DNA of 64,000 bases from DASQPE01 sp041498715. GTDB lineage: Bacteria > Gemmatimonadota > Gemmatimonadetes > Gemmatimonadales > GWC2-71-9. Below are positions 1 through 8,629 of this stretch, in pieces. Both the position numbers and the translations under genes were made by a program. Numbering within the stretch: position 1 is the stretch's first letter; each line of letters begins with the position of its first letter. The notes beneath the pieces were generated by a model. It saw nothing but the letters and a program-made list of their open reading frames with translations, was not told the origin of the DNA and did not search any database. The stretch lies in NCBI GenBank assembly GCA_041498715.1, contig JBGQIW010000002.1:1-64000 (forward strand), in the 5' to 3' direction.

Positions 1-344
1 GGAATCGGCAGGTCGACCGCGAAGCGGCGAACGTTTCCGGAGAGGAGGCCCAAACCTGCGAGCCCCGGCGCCTCCTCGCTCGTGTCGAGGAAGAGCTGGA
101 GTCCGAGACAGATTCCCATGACCGGCCGGCCGGCCCGGGCACTGTCCCGCACCGCCTCCCCCAGGCCGGTACGAGCGAGATTCGCGACCGCCTGGCCGAA
201 ATGCCCCACACCGGGCATCAGCACGCGGTCGGCGGCCCGCACCGCGTCCGGATCCGCCGTGAGAGTCGCGTGGTGTCCGCCGGCAGCCAGCGCCCGCACC
301 ACGCTCCGCAGGTTGTTCACCCCGTAGTCCACCACCGCAATCAC
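1..344 (-). CDS. hisH: imidazole glycerol phosphate synthase, glutamine amidotransferase subunit HisH (3' end outside window)
   Basis: The N-terminal ~114 codons are present and the rest lies beyond the left edge. The protein begins VIAVVDYGVNNLRSV and carries the class I glutaminase nucleophile motif GICLGLQLF with Cys near residue 79, the usual place for HisH. HisH releases ammonia from glutamine for HisF to make IGP and AICAR in histidine synthesis. The GTG start at 344-342 overlaps the hisB stop (GTGA), so translation is probably coupled. It is the distal visible gene of a minus-strand hisC-hisB-hisH run. Identification is firm from the motif and the neighbours. Confidence 0.93.
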   Translation of the reverse strand, partial: MIAVVDYGVNNLRSVVRALAAGGHHATLTADPDAVRAADRVLMPGVGHFGQAVANLARTGLGEAVRDSARAGRPVMGICLGLQLFLDTSEEAPGLAGLGLLSGNVRRFAVDLPI

Positions 345-931
345 AGCACGCCCTTGGTCGATGGCACGCCTCGTACTCGCGGGTCGAGCGCGGTGGCGTC
401 GTCCAGCGCCCGGGCAAACGCCTTGAAGGTGGCCTCCACGATGTGATGCGGGTTGTCGCCCCGCACGAGATCGAGGTGGACCGTGAGGCCCGCGTTCTGG
501 ATCAGGGCGCGGAAGAACTCCGGCGTCAGAAACACGTCATAGTCGCCCAGCATCTGCCACTTGGGAATGTCCACGTTGTACGCGAGGTAGGGCCGCCCCG
601 AGACGTCGATCACCGCCCGGACGAGCGCCTCGTCCAACGGCACCAGCGCGTCGCCGTAGCGGCGGATGCCCGCCCGGTCGCCCAGGGCCTTGGCGATGGC
701 CTGCCCCACGGCGATCCCGGTGTCCTCGACCGTGTGGTGGCCGTCAACGTGGAGGTCGCCGCTCGCTTCGACCGTGAGATCGAGCAGTGCGTGCCGCGCG
801 AGCGCCTCCAGCATGTGGTCGAAGAAGCCGATACCGGTACGCACCCGCGCCTCGCCCCGGCCGTCGAGGGCGAGGGTGACCCGGAGGTCGGTCTCTTTGG
901 TCTTGCGGTGGACGTCGGCGGTGCGGGGCAT
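341..931 (-). CDS. hisB: imidazoleglycerol-phosphate dehydratase HisB
   Basis: This is the dehydratase that converts IGP to imidazole acetol phosphate in histidine synthesis. The product is 196 aa, the normal length for the monofunctional enzyme. It shows the paired manganese-binding motifs DGHHTVED and NPHHIVEA plus the FFDHML and DEAL segments. I chose the ATG at 931 (MPRTADVHRK) because the in-frame GTG 15 bases upstream lies inside a heptamer repeat (GTGAACGGTGAGCCT). That repeat happens to supply a purine-rich GGTGAG about 4 bases before the ATG. It sits 18 bases after hisC and overlaps hisH by 4 bases. Confidence 0.95.
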   Translation of the reverse strand: MPRTADVHRKTKETDLRVTLALDGRGEARVRTGIGFFDHMLEALARHALLDLTVEASGDLHVDGHHTVEDTGIAVGQAIAKALGDRAGIRRYGDALVPLDEALVRAVIDVSGRPYLAYNVDIPKWQMLGDYDVFLTPEFFRALIQNAGLTVHLDLVRGDNPHHIVEATFKAFARALDDATALDPRVRGVPSTKGVL

Positions 932-956
932 AGGCTCACCGTTCACTGTTCACGCT
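932..956. repeat. short heptamer-repeat copy between hisC and hisB
   Basis: Read on the minus strand this is GTGAACAGTGAACGGTGAGCC, three units of the RGTRAAC/RGTGARC heptamer that forms the large inverted repeats near 34.7, 36.3 and 59.0 kb. Only one arm is present, so no hairpin forms here. It overlaps the hisC stop and provides the ribosome-binding region of hisB. Confidence 0.5.
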
Positions 957-2041
957 TTCAGGATCTCCCCCAGTCCCTGCACCACCGCTTCCATGTCCTC
1001 GGGCGTGCCCACCGAAATTCGCAGGCACTCGGCCAGCTCGGGAGCGGCGGAGACGTCGCGCACGAGGATGCCGTAGTCCTCGAGCAGGCGGCGGAAGACC
1101 TCGCGGGCGGGGATCGTGAGGCAGCGAACGAGAAGAAAGTTCGCGGCCGAGGGATAGGCGGTGAGTGCGGGAATGGCGCGAAGTCGGGCGAAGGTGCGAT
1201 CGCGCGTGGCCATGATCTCCGCCACCCGGGCCTCGGTCTCCGGATGCGCCAGCAGCATCGTCGCGGCCGTCAGCGACAGCGTATTCACGTTGTAGGGGAG
1301 CTTGGCCTTCGCGATCTCGCGCGCCACGGCGGGGTGCGCCAGCGCAAAGCCGAGCCGCAGCCCCGCGAGCCCGAACGCCTTCGAGAAGGTCCGGAGCACG
1401 ACCACCCTGGGGGACGTCGCCAGCAGGCCGACCGCGGTCGGCCCGCCGAAGTCCTGGTATGCCTCGTCGCACACTACGAGCGCGTCGGTCGCCGCCAGCA
1501 CCCGTTCCACCGCGTCGGGCGGGAGCGCGGAGCCGGTGGGGTTGTTGGGAGAGTTGAGCACGACGACACGGGCCCGCTCCCGCGCGGCCACCGCGATCAG
1601 CGACTCGATCTGGTAGCGGAAATCCGGGCCGAGCGCCACCGGTACGTAGCGACCGCCGAAGACGCTCGTGAGCAGGCGATACAGCGAGAACGTCGGTGCC
1701 GGGGCGACTACGCGATCGCCGCTCTCCAGCGTCACCGCCAGGCACGCCTGGATCAGCTCGTTCGACCCGTTTCCGACCAGGATGCCCTCGGGAGGCCAGT
1801 CGAACCGGGCGGCCAGCTCTTCGAGCAGCTGGGTGGGCGTGAACTCGGGGTAACGGTGCCATGGGACCCAGGCCATCCGCTCGGCGATCTCCCGCTTGAG
1901 CGACGGCGGCACGTCGTACGGGCTTTCGTTCTGGTTGAGCTTGCGGCGCGCGGAGTGCGCCTTGAGCGCATAGGCGGGCTGCTCCCGAACCGACGGCTTG
2001 ATCAGCTCGAGCCCGGCGGCGGGCTCGGGGGGCGGCTTCAT
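950..2041 (-). CDS. hisC: histidinol-phosphate aminotransferase HisC
   Basis: A fold-type I PLP aminotransferase of 363 aa that transfers the amino group of glutamate to imidazole acetol phosphate. Visible signatures are the N-terminal LNQNESPYD, the NSPNNPTGS substrate/PLP loop, VCDEAYQDF, and the Schiff-base lysine in TFSKAFGLAGLRLGF at about residue 221. The start ATG (2041-2039) overlaps the stop of the upstream secretion-ATPase gene as ATGA, so hisC is probably co-translated with an unrelated gene. The order hisC-hisB-hisH supports the assignment. Confidence 0.95.
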   Translation of the reverse strand: MKPPPEPAAGLELIKPSVREQPAYALKAHSARRKLNQNESPYDVPPSLKREIAERMAWVPWHRYPEFTPTQLLEELAARFDWPPEGILVGNGSNELIQACLAVTLESGDRVVAPAPTFSLYRLLTSVFGGRYVPVALGPDFRYQIESLIAVAARERARVVVLNSPNNPTGSALPPDAVERVLAATDALVVCDEAYQDFGGPTAVGLLATSPRVVVLRTFSKAFGLAGLRLGFALAHPAVAREIAKAKLPYNVNTLSLTAATMLLAHPETEARVAEIMATRDRTFARLRAIPALTAYPSAANFLLVRCLTIPAREVFRRLLEDYGILVRDVSAAPELAECLRISVGTPEDMEAVVQGLGEILKA

Positions 2042-4290
2042 CGCCCGCGGCGACCGAGGACGGCCTCGAGTCGCGCGGCGAGCGCGCGGGCGCGGAACGG
2101 CTTGCTCAGGAAGTCGTCGGCGCCCAGCTCGAAGACCTTCACCTCGTTCTCCTCGTCTCCCTTGGCGGTGAGTACGATCACGGGAATGTCGCGGGTCGCC
2201 GGTCGCGACCGCAGGTGCGAGAGCACGCCGTAGCCATCCAGCCCGGGCAGGTTGAGGTCGAGCACGATGATGTCGGGAGCGTGGCGATCCACCTCGTCCA
2301 GTGCCTGCACCCCGTCCCGGGCTTCCTGCACCGTGAAGCCCTCCCGCTCGAGCAGGTCGCGCATGACCCGCCGGAGATCGTCCTCGTCATCGACCAGCAA
2401 CACGCAGACGCCCCGGTCACCGACGGCCGCGCCGCCTTCCACACCCCCTTCGTCCAGCAGCTCCATGTCCATGGGCACGTCGAACGCCGGCGGCGCGGCG
2501 GGCACCGCACCGGCCGGGGGAGCCGGCAGAGGCGGAGCCGCCCGCGCGCCGCTTGCACGGGGGGCCCGGCCCGGCTTGGGGGCCGTTGGCGCGCTCGCAG
2601 GGGCGGCCTCCGTCGCGACCGGCACGTCGGTCACACGCAGCAGCTCGTCGATCGTCGTGCCGCCGTCGAGGACGTGCCGCAACCCGCTGTCCCAGAGGGA
2701 ACGCATCCCGTTCTTGCGGCCCAGCTCCGCGATCCGGTCGGCCGTACCGCCGGAGCCGATCAGCCGCTCCAGCTCGGGCGTCATGAGCAGGATCTCGACG
2801 ATGCTGAACCGCCCCTGGTACCCGGTCATGGCGCACTCGGGACAGCCGACGGCGCGGTAGAGCGTCGCGCCGGCGGGGATGAAGCGGGCGACTCGCTCCG
2901 GCACCGGCTCCGTGCTTGCCTGCTTGCAGGCGGCGCATAGCCGGCGCATCAGCCGCTGGGCAACGATGCCGCGCAAGGCCGATCCGATCTTGTAGGCCTC
3001 CATGCCCATGTCGAGGAGCCGGGTGATGGCGTTGGCCGCGTCGTTGGTGTGCAGCGTCGAGAGCACGAGGTGGCCCGTGAGCGAGGCCTGGACCGCGATC
3101 TGCGCGGTCTCCTGGTCGCGGATCTCGCCGATCAGCACGACGTCCGGGTCCTGCCGGAGAATGGAGCGCAGAGCGGAGGCGAACGTCAGCCCGGCCTTCT
3201 CGTGCACCTGGACCTGCACGATGTTCGACCCCAGCCGGTACTCGACCGGATCCTCGACCGTCACGATGTTGACGCCCTCGCCCTGGATCACCTTGATGGC
3301 CGAATACAGCGTGGTCGTCTTACCCGAGCCCGTCGGGCCGGTGACCAACAGAATCCCTTCCTTGTGCTGCAGCAGGCTCCGAATGAGCTCCCCCTCGTCG
3401 GGGAACATCCCCAGCCCGTCGAGGGTGAGAATCGAGCCCTTGGTAGTCAGGATCCGGATCACGACCTTCTCGCCCAGCGAGGCGGGAAGGGTGGACACGC
3501 GCAGGTCGATGGGCTCGCCGTTCACGGTGATGCGCGCCCGCCCATCCTGCGGTCGCAGCCGGTCGGCGATGTCCAGCCCCGACATGATCTTCACCCGCGA
3601 GATCAGGGGGACACCCGCCGTCCGCGGGATTTTCATCACCTGGCGCAGCACTCCGTCGATACGGTAGCGAACGACGATCCCGCCCTCCGCCGGCTCCACG
3701 TGGATGTCGCTCGCCCGGGTGGTCACGGCGTCGGCGAGCATCATGTCCACCAACCGGATGATCGGCCGCTGGCTGGCCTCCTCGGCACTGACGGCGGCGT
3801 CGCTCTCTTCGACGATCTCCTTCACCTCGAAGTCGCCACCGATACCCTCGAGCAGCTTGGAGACGACGTCGTCACCCCCGTACAGCTCGTCGAGCTTTTC
3901 CCGTATGCGGGTGGGCGAGCCCAAGGACATGCGGACCTCGCGACCGGTGGCGAAGGCCAGCGTTTTCTCCGCGTCGAGATCGAACGGGTTGGCCGTGGCG
4001 ACCTCGAGATAGGCGTCGGTGACCTTGAGTGGGAGGACGTTGAACTTGCGGACCAGCTGCTCGGGGATCGCCACCTTGACCGACGGGTCCAGGGCCGCGA
4101 GATCCGCGAGCGGGAAACGGAACCGCCCGGCGATGGAGGAGAGGATCTGCGCGTCGGTCGCGAGCCTGCGCCGAACCGCCGTCTCCCAGAGCGACAGGGG
4201 AGCGCCGTCCGCCGCGCGGAGCGCCTTCAAGGCGTCCGCCGGCAGGAGCGGCTCGAGGGTCGGGACCAGCCATTCATCGGTGAACTGCAT
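2038..4290 (-). CDS. GspE/PilB-family secretion or pilus assembly ATPase with C-terminal response-regulator receiver domain
   Basis: 750 aa. Domain order: an N-terminal T2SSE-N-like region (about 1-140); the hexameric ATPase core with Walker A GPTGSGKTTT near residue 315, an Asp box/Walker B region (DPDVVLIGEIRD) and a His box (LSTLHTNDA); the tetracysteine zinc site of PilB/GspE proteins (CAACKQ ... CPEC); an Ala/Pro-rich linker (about 570-620); and a complete REC domain (LLVDDEDDL, phospho-acceptor in VLDLNLPG, LSKPF). It should power type IV pilus or type II secretion assembly at the inner membrane, with REC as an added regulatory input. ATG at 4290 was chosen; a GTG at 4323 is an alternative. 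No pilin or secretin genes are adjacent. Confidence 0.88.
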   Translation of the reverse strand: MQFTDEWLVPTLEPLLPADALKALRAADGAPLSLWETAVRRRLATDAQILSSIAGRFRFPLADLAALDPSVKVAIPEQLVRKFNVLPLKVTDAYLEVATANPFDLDAEKTLAFATGREVRMSLGSPTRIREKLDELYGGDDVVSKLLEGIGGDFEVKEIVEESDAAVSAEEASQRPIIRLVDMMLADAVTTRASDIHVEPAEGGIVVRYRIDGVLRQVMKIPRTAGVPLISRVKIMSGLDIADRLRPQDGRARITVNGEPIDLRVSTLPASLGEKVVIRILTTKGSILTLDGLGMFPDEGELIRSLLQHKEGILLVTGPTGSGKTTTLYSAIKVIQGEGVNIVTVEDPVEYRLGSNIVQVQVHEKAGLTFASALRSILRQDPDVVLIGEIRDQETAQIAVQASLTGHLVLSTLHTNDAANAITRLLDMGMEAYKIGSALRGIVAQRLMRRLCAACKQASTEPVPERVARFIPAGATLYRAVGCPECAMTGYQGRFSIVEILLMTPELERLIGSGGTADRIAELGRKNGMRSLWDSGLRHVLDGGTTIDELLRVTDVPVATEAAPASAPTAPKPGRAPRASGARAAPPLPAPPAGAVPAAPPAFDVPMDMELLDEGGVEGGAAVGDRGVCVLLVDDEDDLRRVMRDLLEREGFTVQEARDGVQALDEVDRHAPDIIVLDLNLPGLDGYGVLSHLRSRPATRDIPVIVLTAKGDEENEVKVFELGADDFLSKPFRARALAARLEAVLGRRGR

Positions 4291-4352
4291 GCGCCGCCCG
4301 GTAGCGGTGAGCGTGATCCGCACGCGAGAATTTCCCGTAAGTCGCAAGATAA

Positions 4353-4370
4353 GACCGCACGGCGGCGGTC
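4353..4370 (-). terminator. possible weak terminator after the Omp85-like gene
   Basis: A 6-bp GACCGC/GCGGTC stem with a 6-base loop lies just after the outer-membrane gene. Read on the minus strand it is followed by TTATCTTGC, a poor U-tract. Termination would be partial at best. Confidence 0.3.
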
Positions 4371-4382
4371 GGGTAGAGCGGG

Positions 4383-6434
4383 CTACAGCACCCCCCACCA
4401 GTCCGGATGGACGTCGATCGTGAGGCCCGCATTGCCGTCCCGCAGGCCAACGCCGGCCTCGATCCGGAGGAGCCGCAGGAACAGCTCGAGCGCGATCCCC
4501 GCCACCGGCCGAACGCCCCCGCTCGCCTGCCACGGCAGCCCGTCGTAGGGGCGGCCGGCCCAGCCGGCCGCCACGAACGGTGCGACCGTCATCGTGCGGC
4601 CGGTGGAGGCGAACGACCCGAGCGGGATCGAGGGGGCCGGCAGCTCCACCCGCCACTCGACCTCGGCGAGCGCGTACGAGCGGCCGCCGTACGCGCGGAA
4701 CGGCTCGCCGACGAGTGTCCCGCGCCCCCCGAGGACAAAGCTCCGATAGGCCGGCAGGCCAGCACTGCCCACGCCGGCATGTACGCTGCCGGCGAGCGCG
4801 CTGGCGCCGAGCGGCACGAGCCACCTGCCGTCGGCTGAGCCGCGCACGAAGGTCGTGGGACCGTCGCCCACCTCCAGTGCCAGCGCGCCCGCGAGGCCGG
4901 CTCGGAGCGGGCTCCCTCCCGCCTGCTCCAGCCGGAGCCGGGCCACGCGGTACGTCCCGGCGCCGAGCGCGGGGTTCGGGCGATAGCGGCCGCGCGCCGG
5001 CGTAGCGGTGACGTCGAGCGAGCGGCTGCGCTCCACGGCCAACTGGAGACCGAGCGCGGTTCCCCCGCCCAGGCGCTGGCGCGCGCCGGCGCCGGCCAGG
5101 TCCAGCAAGACGTAGTCACCGTAGTCGTCCCCGCCCTCCTGTGAGAGGAACGAGTTGAGCAGGGGCGAGATGACGGGAACGTCGCTCAGGTCTCGTACCA
5201 GGCGGCGCCCGAATAGCTCCACCTCCGTCGTGCCCAGGGTCGCCGCGAGAGTCAACCCTCCCGTGACCCGCTGGTCCGACGTCCCGAGGGCGACACGGGG
5301 CTCGGCCCGCACCGGACTCGCGCCGAGCCGCACCGTGCCGCCCAGCCCGAGCGTCAGGCCCTCGACCCGGTTCACGTGGGCCAGATCGCTCAGCGACCCG
5401 ACGCCGAGCCGCGCGCCCGGCAGGCCGCTCAGGATGCGGGCACCCGCAAGCCGTGCCACTTCCACGCGCACCGCGTCCATGTCCCGCTCGTCGAGCGGCG
5501 CCGCCTCGCCCGCGATCGCGTCCCGGAGCGGCTCCGGCCAGGCCCCGTCGTCCGGTTGGGCCCGCTCGAGCCCCCCGATGTCGGGCCCCGCGAGTGCCTC
5601 GGCCGGGAGGGCGACGTCGAGGTCGTAGTCGCCGATCTCCCACCGGCCCCGGATGATCCCGCGGGCGGGGAAGTCGAGCCAGGTGGTCCGCCGCCTGATC
5701 TCGATCTCCTGGCGGTAGGGGAGCCAGAATCGGCCCTCGCGGAGCGCGTTCTCCAGCACGACGCTGATGTCTTCGAGGCTGCGCTCGAGGTAGGCAGCGG
5801 GCGTGAAACTGAAGCGGAAGCGGACCAGATCGGCCGAGCCCGCGTCGAGCGAGAGGGTGCCGATCACGAGCGGCCGGGTGTAGTCGCGGGGGCGCACCAG
5901 CACTTCGCGCACCCGGACCAGTCCACGGGGGCCCTGGATCGCGAGCGAGTCGCCCAGCGCGAAGTCGTAGGCCGCGAGCCCGATGGGGGACAGCGGATGG
6001 ACCGCGTCCCTGACCTCGTCGCCCTCGCCGATCCGGATGAGGTCGCCGAAGTTGTTGGTGACGATCGCGAGGTGATCGCGGTGGTAGTTGATATCGGTCG
6101 GGAGGAAGGTGCCGTCTCGCCAGCGCCGAATGACCTGCTTGCTCCGGTTCGGGGCCTGCCAGTACACTTCCACTTCCAATTCGTCGGCCTTGACGAGGCG
6201 CGGCGGCCCGACGAGTCCGTTCCCGACCTGGGCCAGGAAGAACACGAACCCGTGGGCCCGCGTGTGATAGCTGCGGAGCGCCGAGTCCGCCTGCGCCGCC
6301 TGCCGCCGCTCGACGCCGCGGCGCACGAGCGCCAAGACTTCCGGCGAGTTCCAGGTCTGGCCGGCGAGCGGTGAGACGCGAGCCACGAGAAGCAGGAGGG
6401 CCAGGCCGAGGACGCGCGCAACGGAGCTTTGCAT
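4383..6434 (-). CDS. predicted outer-membrane protein with C-terminal Omp85/surface-antigen-like barrel
   Basis: 683 aa with a clear signal peptide (LGLALLLLVARVSPLAGQ) and predicted cleavage after LAGQ. The N-terminal half (about 30-320) has no family I can name and resembles a periplasmic module. The C-terminal ~350 residues alternate hydrophobic and polar residues and end with features of the BamA/TamA barrel (SFVLGGRGTLVGEPFRAYGGRSYALAEVEWR, split here as LGGRGTLVGEPFRAYGG then ALAEVEWR, and FVAAGWAG). It is not BamA itself, since no POTRA repeats are visible. The start ATG (6434-6432) has GGGGGAG upstream and overlaps the start codon of the divergent gene. It may translocate or anchor a surface component; the function is not known. 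Confidence 0.7.
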   Translation of the reverse strand: MQSSVARVLGLALLLLVARVSPLAGQTWNSPEVLALVRRGVERRQAAQADSALRSYHTRAHGFVFFLAQVGNGLVGPPRLVKADELEVEVYWQAPNRSKQVIRRWRDGTFLPTDINYHRDHLAIVTNNFGDLIRIGEGDEVRDAVHPLSPIGLAAYDFALGDSLAIQGPRGLVRVREVLVRPRDYTRPLVIGTLSLDAGSADLVRFRFSFTPAAYLERSLEDISVVLENALREGRFWLPYRQEIEIRRRTTWLDFPARGIIRGRWEIGDYDLDVALPAEALAGPDIGGLERAQPDDGAWPEPLRDAIAGEAAPLDERDMDAVRVEVARLAGARILSGLPGARLGVGSLSDLAHVNRVEGLTLGLGGTVRLGASPVRAEPRVALGTSDQRVTGGLTLAATLGTTEVELFGRRLVRDLSDVPVISPLLNSFLSQEGGDDYGDYVLLDLAGAGARQRLGGGTALGLQLAVERSRSLDVTATPARGRYRPNPALGAGTYRVARLRLEQAGGSPLRAGLAGALALEVGDGPTTFVRGSADGRWLVPLGASALAGSVHAGVGSAGLPAYRSFVLGGRGTLVGEPFRAYGGRSYALAEVEWRVELPAPSIPLGSFASTGRTMTVAPFVAAGWAGRPYDGLPWQASGGVRPVAGIALELFLRLLRIEAGVGLRDGNAGLTIDVHPDWWGVL

Positions 6435-7065
6435 GGAATCGGATCTCCCCCGGCTCACCGCCTTCGGCCCACCGCTCACCGCTCGAATATCCCGGCTGCT
6501 CGTCGCCGCGACAACGGCGGGAGTGATCGCTTGTGCATCCGCGCCGCTCACGGCCGGGAAGCCGCCGGCGCCGTTCACCGGAGACCCGGCCCGGACCTAT
6601 GCCCTGACCCAGGTGTACCTGCTGCACGCGTCCGAGCCCGCGGTGCCCGACACCAGCGTTCGGGTTCGGCGGGGCGTCCCCAGGGTGATCGTCCTCCGCC
6701 ACCCCGCGCCCGACGACCTCACGTTTGCCGAACTGGCGATCCCCGCCGTGGCCTTCGACAGCACCGCCGCGGACTCGGTGGACGTTGCGATTCACGTTCG
6801 GCCGGGCATCTACGGGGTGGACGTCACGACTTCCGCCCCGCTCAAGTCCGCCACCCTCACGGTCAAGTACGCGGTGCACTTCCAGGCGCCTCCGGAGGCC
6901 CGCACTGCGTTCGGCTCGGACGTGCTCTTCGAGCGCGCCCTCGCCATCGGCAAGCTGGGGCCCGGCGAGACCGTCGTCTTCCAACGCTCGTACCGTCCCG
7001 CGGCCGACAACCTGTCCACCACGCTCGCCGCCGCCGGCAGTTACGTCGTCGGAGCCCCGAAGTGA
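6433..7065 (+). CDS. putative lipoprotein of unknown function
   Basis: 210 aa. A hydrophobic stretch ends in a lipobox-like VIAC with Cys at residue 34, predicting lipidation and anchoring to a membrane. The mature part is rich in beta-type segments (RVIVLRHPAPDDLTF, TLTVKYAVHFQAP) and contains no catalytic motif I recognise. The first ~17 codons fall in a degenerate copy of the intergenic heptamer repeat, so the N-terminus is unusual; no other ATG/GTG lies before the lipobox. A GGAG stands 6 bases before the ATG. The stop overlaps the trpE start as GTGA. Confidence 0.6.
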   Translation: MESDLPRLTAFGPPLTARISRLLVAATTAGVIACASAPLTAGKPPAPFTGDPARTYALTQVYLLHASEPAVPDTSVRVRRGVPRVIVLRHPAPDDLTFAELAIPAVAFDSTAADSVDVAIHVRPGIYGVDVTTSAPLKSATLTVKYAVHFQAPPEARTAFGSDVLFERALAIGKLGPGETVVFQRSYRPAADNLSTTLAAAGSYVVGAPK

Positions 7066-8597
7066 CCGACCGGTTCGCCGCGTTTCGCGATCGCGCCCGG
7101 CGTGGCCGCGGCATGATCCCGGTGACCCGCGAGGTCGTGCTGGACGGCGACACGCCGGTGACCGCCTTCGCCAAGCTGCATCGCGGGCCATACGGGTTCC
7201 TGCTGGAGTCGCTCGAGGGCGGGGAACGTTGGGCCCGCTACACCTTTCTCGCCACCGACCCGCGCGAAGTGTTCCGCTACCGCGGCCGGACCTGTGAGCG
7301 CTGGACGCCGGCCGAGGGCTGGCGGACGGTGGAGCAGGACGAGGCACCGCTCGACCACCTCGGCCGGACGATGCGCCGCCACACCCCGGTGGACGTGCCG
7401 GGGCTGCCCCGCTTCACGGGCGGCGCCGTGGGGTACCTCGGCTACGACATCGTCCGCACCATCGAGTCGCTCCCGGCGCCCCCGCGGGACGACCGGGGCC
7501 TGCCGGACGCGCTGCTCATGGTGGCCGACACGCTGCTCGTGCTGGACAACGTGTACAACCGGGCCCGGGTCATCGCCAACGTCGAGGTGTCCGCCGAGGC
7601 GCCGGACGCCGAGCTGGCGCGGCTGTTCGACGCCGCCGAGGCACGGATCCAGGACTGGCTCCGCCGCCTGGCCGCGCCCGTGATGGTGGGCCCGCTGCCG
7701 GTCGAGCTCCCGGCAACCCTGCCGCCAGCGACCTCGCCCTACGCCGACGAGCGGTTCCGGGACGATGTGCGCCGGATCAAGGAGTACATCGCGGCCGGTG
7801 ACGTCTTTCAGACCGTGCTGTCCCGCCGGCTCGACCTCCCGGCGCCGGACCCGTTCCTGACCTACCGGTATCTGCGGGCGCTCAACCCCGCGCCGTACCT
7901 CTACTATCTCCACTGCGACGACGTCCATATCGTCGGCAGCTCGCCCGAGATTCTGGTGCGGGTGGAAGACGGGGAGGTCACGCTGCGGCCGATAGCCGGC
8001 ACCCGCCCCCGGGGCGAGACGCCGGAGCGCGACGTCGCTCTCGCCGCCGAGCTGGAGGCGGATCCCAAGGAGCGGGCCGAGCACCTCATGCTGGTGGATC
8101 TCGGCCGGAACGACGTCGGCCGAGTGGCGGAGTTCGGGTCGGTGCACCTCACGGCCTTCATGACGATCGAGCGCTACTCCCACGTCATGCATCTCGTGAG
8201 CGAGGTGCGCGGCCGGCTGAAGCCGGGCCTCGACGCCGTGGCCGCGCTCGCCGCCTGCTTTCCCGCGGGCACTGTGTCGGGCGCTCCCAAGGTGCGGGCG
8301 ATGCAGATCATCGACGAGCTCGAGCCCGTGCGCCGCGGCCCGTACGCCGGTGCGGTCGGGTACGTGGGCTGGGGCGGTCAGGTGATGGACACGGCGATCG
8401 CGCTGCGCACCTGCATCATCCGCGGCGACCGCGCCTGGGTGCAGGCCGGCGCCGGCATCGTGGCCGACTCCGATCCGGCCGCGGAATGGCACGAGACCGA
8501 GGCGAAGGCCAGGGCGGTGCTGCTGGCGCTCGCGCTGGCGACGGAGCTCGGCCGCCCCGCCGGGCCGCCGGACCGTCGCGGGCCGCCGCCCACCTGA
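7062..8597 (+). CDS. trpE: anthranilate synthase component I TrpE
   Basis: 511 aa chorismate-utilising enzyme that makes anthranilate, the first step of tryptophan synthesis. Visible motifs: LLES near the N-terminus (tryptophan feedback site), PIAGTRPRG, LMLVDLGRNDVGRV, and the chorismate site GTVSGAPKVRAMQIIDE. The LLES motif favours TrpE over PabB. The GTG start at 7062 overlaps the stop of the lipoprotein gene (GTGA). The amidotransferase partner TrpG is not in this window, so it must be encoded elsewhere or be supplied by a shared PabA. Confidence 0.93.
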   Translation: MTDRFAAFRDRARRGRGMIPVTREVVLDGDTPVTAFAKLHRGPYGFLLESLEGGERWARYTFLATDPREVFRYRGRTCERWTPAEGWRTVEQDEAPLDHLGRTMRRHTPVDVPGLPRFTGGAVGYLGYDIVRTIESLPAPPRDDRGLPDALLMVADTLLVLDNVYNRARVIANVEVSAEAPDAELARLFDAAEARIQDWLRRLAAPVMVGPLPVELPATLPPATSPYADERFRDDVRRIKEYIAAGDVFQTVLSRRLDLPAPDPFLTYRYLRALNPAPYLYYLHCDDVHIVGSSPEILVRVEDGEVTLRPIAGTRPRGETPERDVALAAELEADPKERAEHLMLVDLGRNDVGRVAEFGSVHLTAFMTIERYSHVMHLVSEVRGRLKPGLDAVAALAACFPAGTVSGAPKVRAMQIIDELEPVRRGPYAGAVGYVGWGGQVMDTAIALRTCIIRGDRAWVQAGAGIVADSDPAAEWHETEAKARAVLLALALATELGRPAGPPDRRGPPPT

Positions 8598-8629
8598 CCA
8601 ACTGCCGAAGCGGCGTTCATCTTACCGTC

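Noticed and set aside
443..2233. A 596-codon open frame on the plus strand across hisB-hisC.
   Set aside because: It runs antisense to his genes with clear motifs, and the translation is Arg/Gly/His-rich noise produced by high GC. Similar long antisense frames (for example 3049-4548 and 12273-14144) were rejected for the same reason.
4291..4824. An upstream extension of the secretion ATPase to 928 aa.
   Set aside because: The added 178 residues overlap the outer-membrane gene on the same strand in another frame and are low-complexity; the ATG at 4290 gives a normal ATPase N-terminus.
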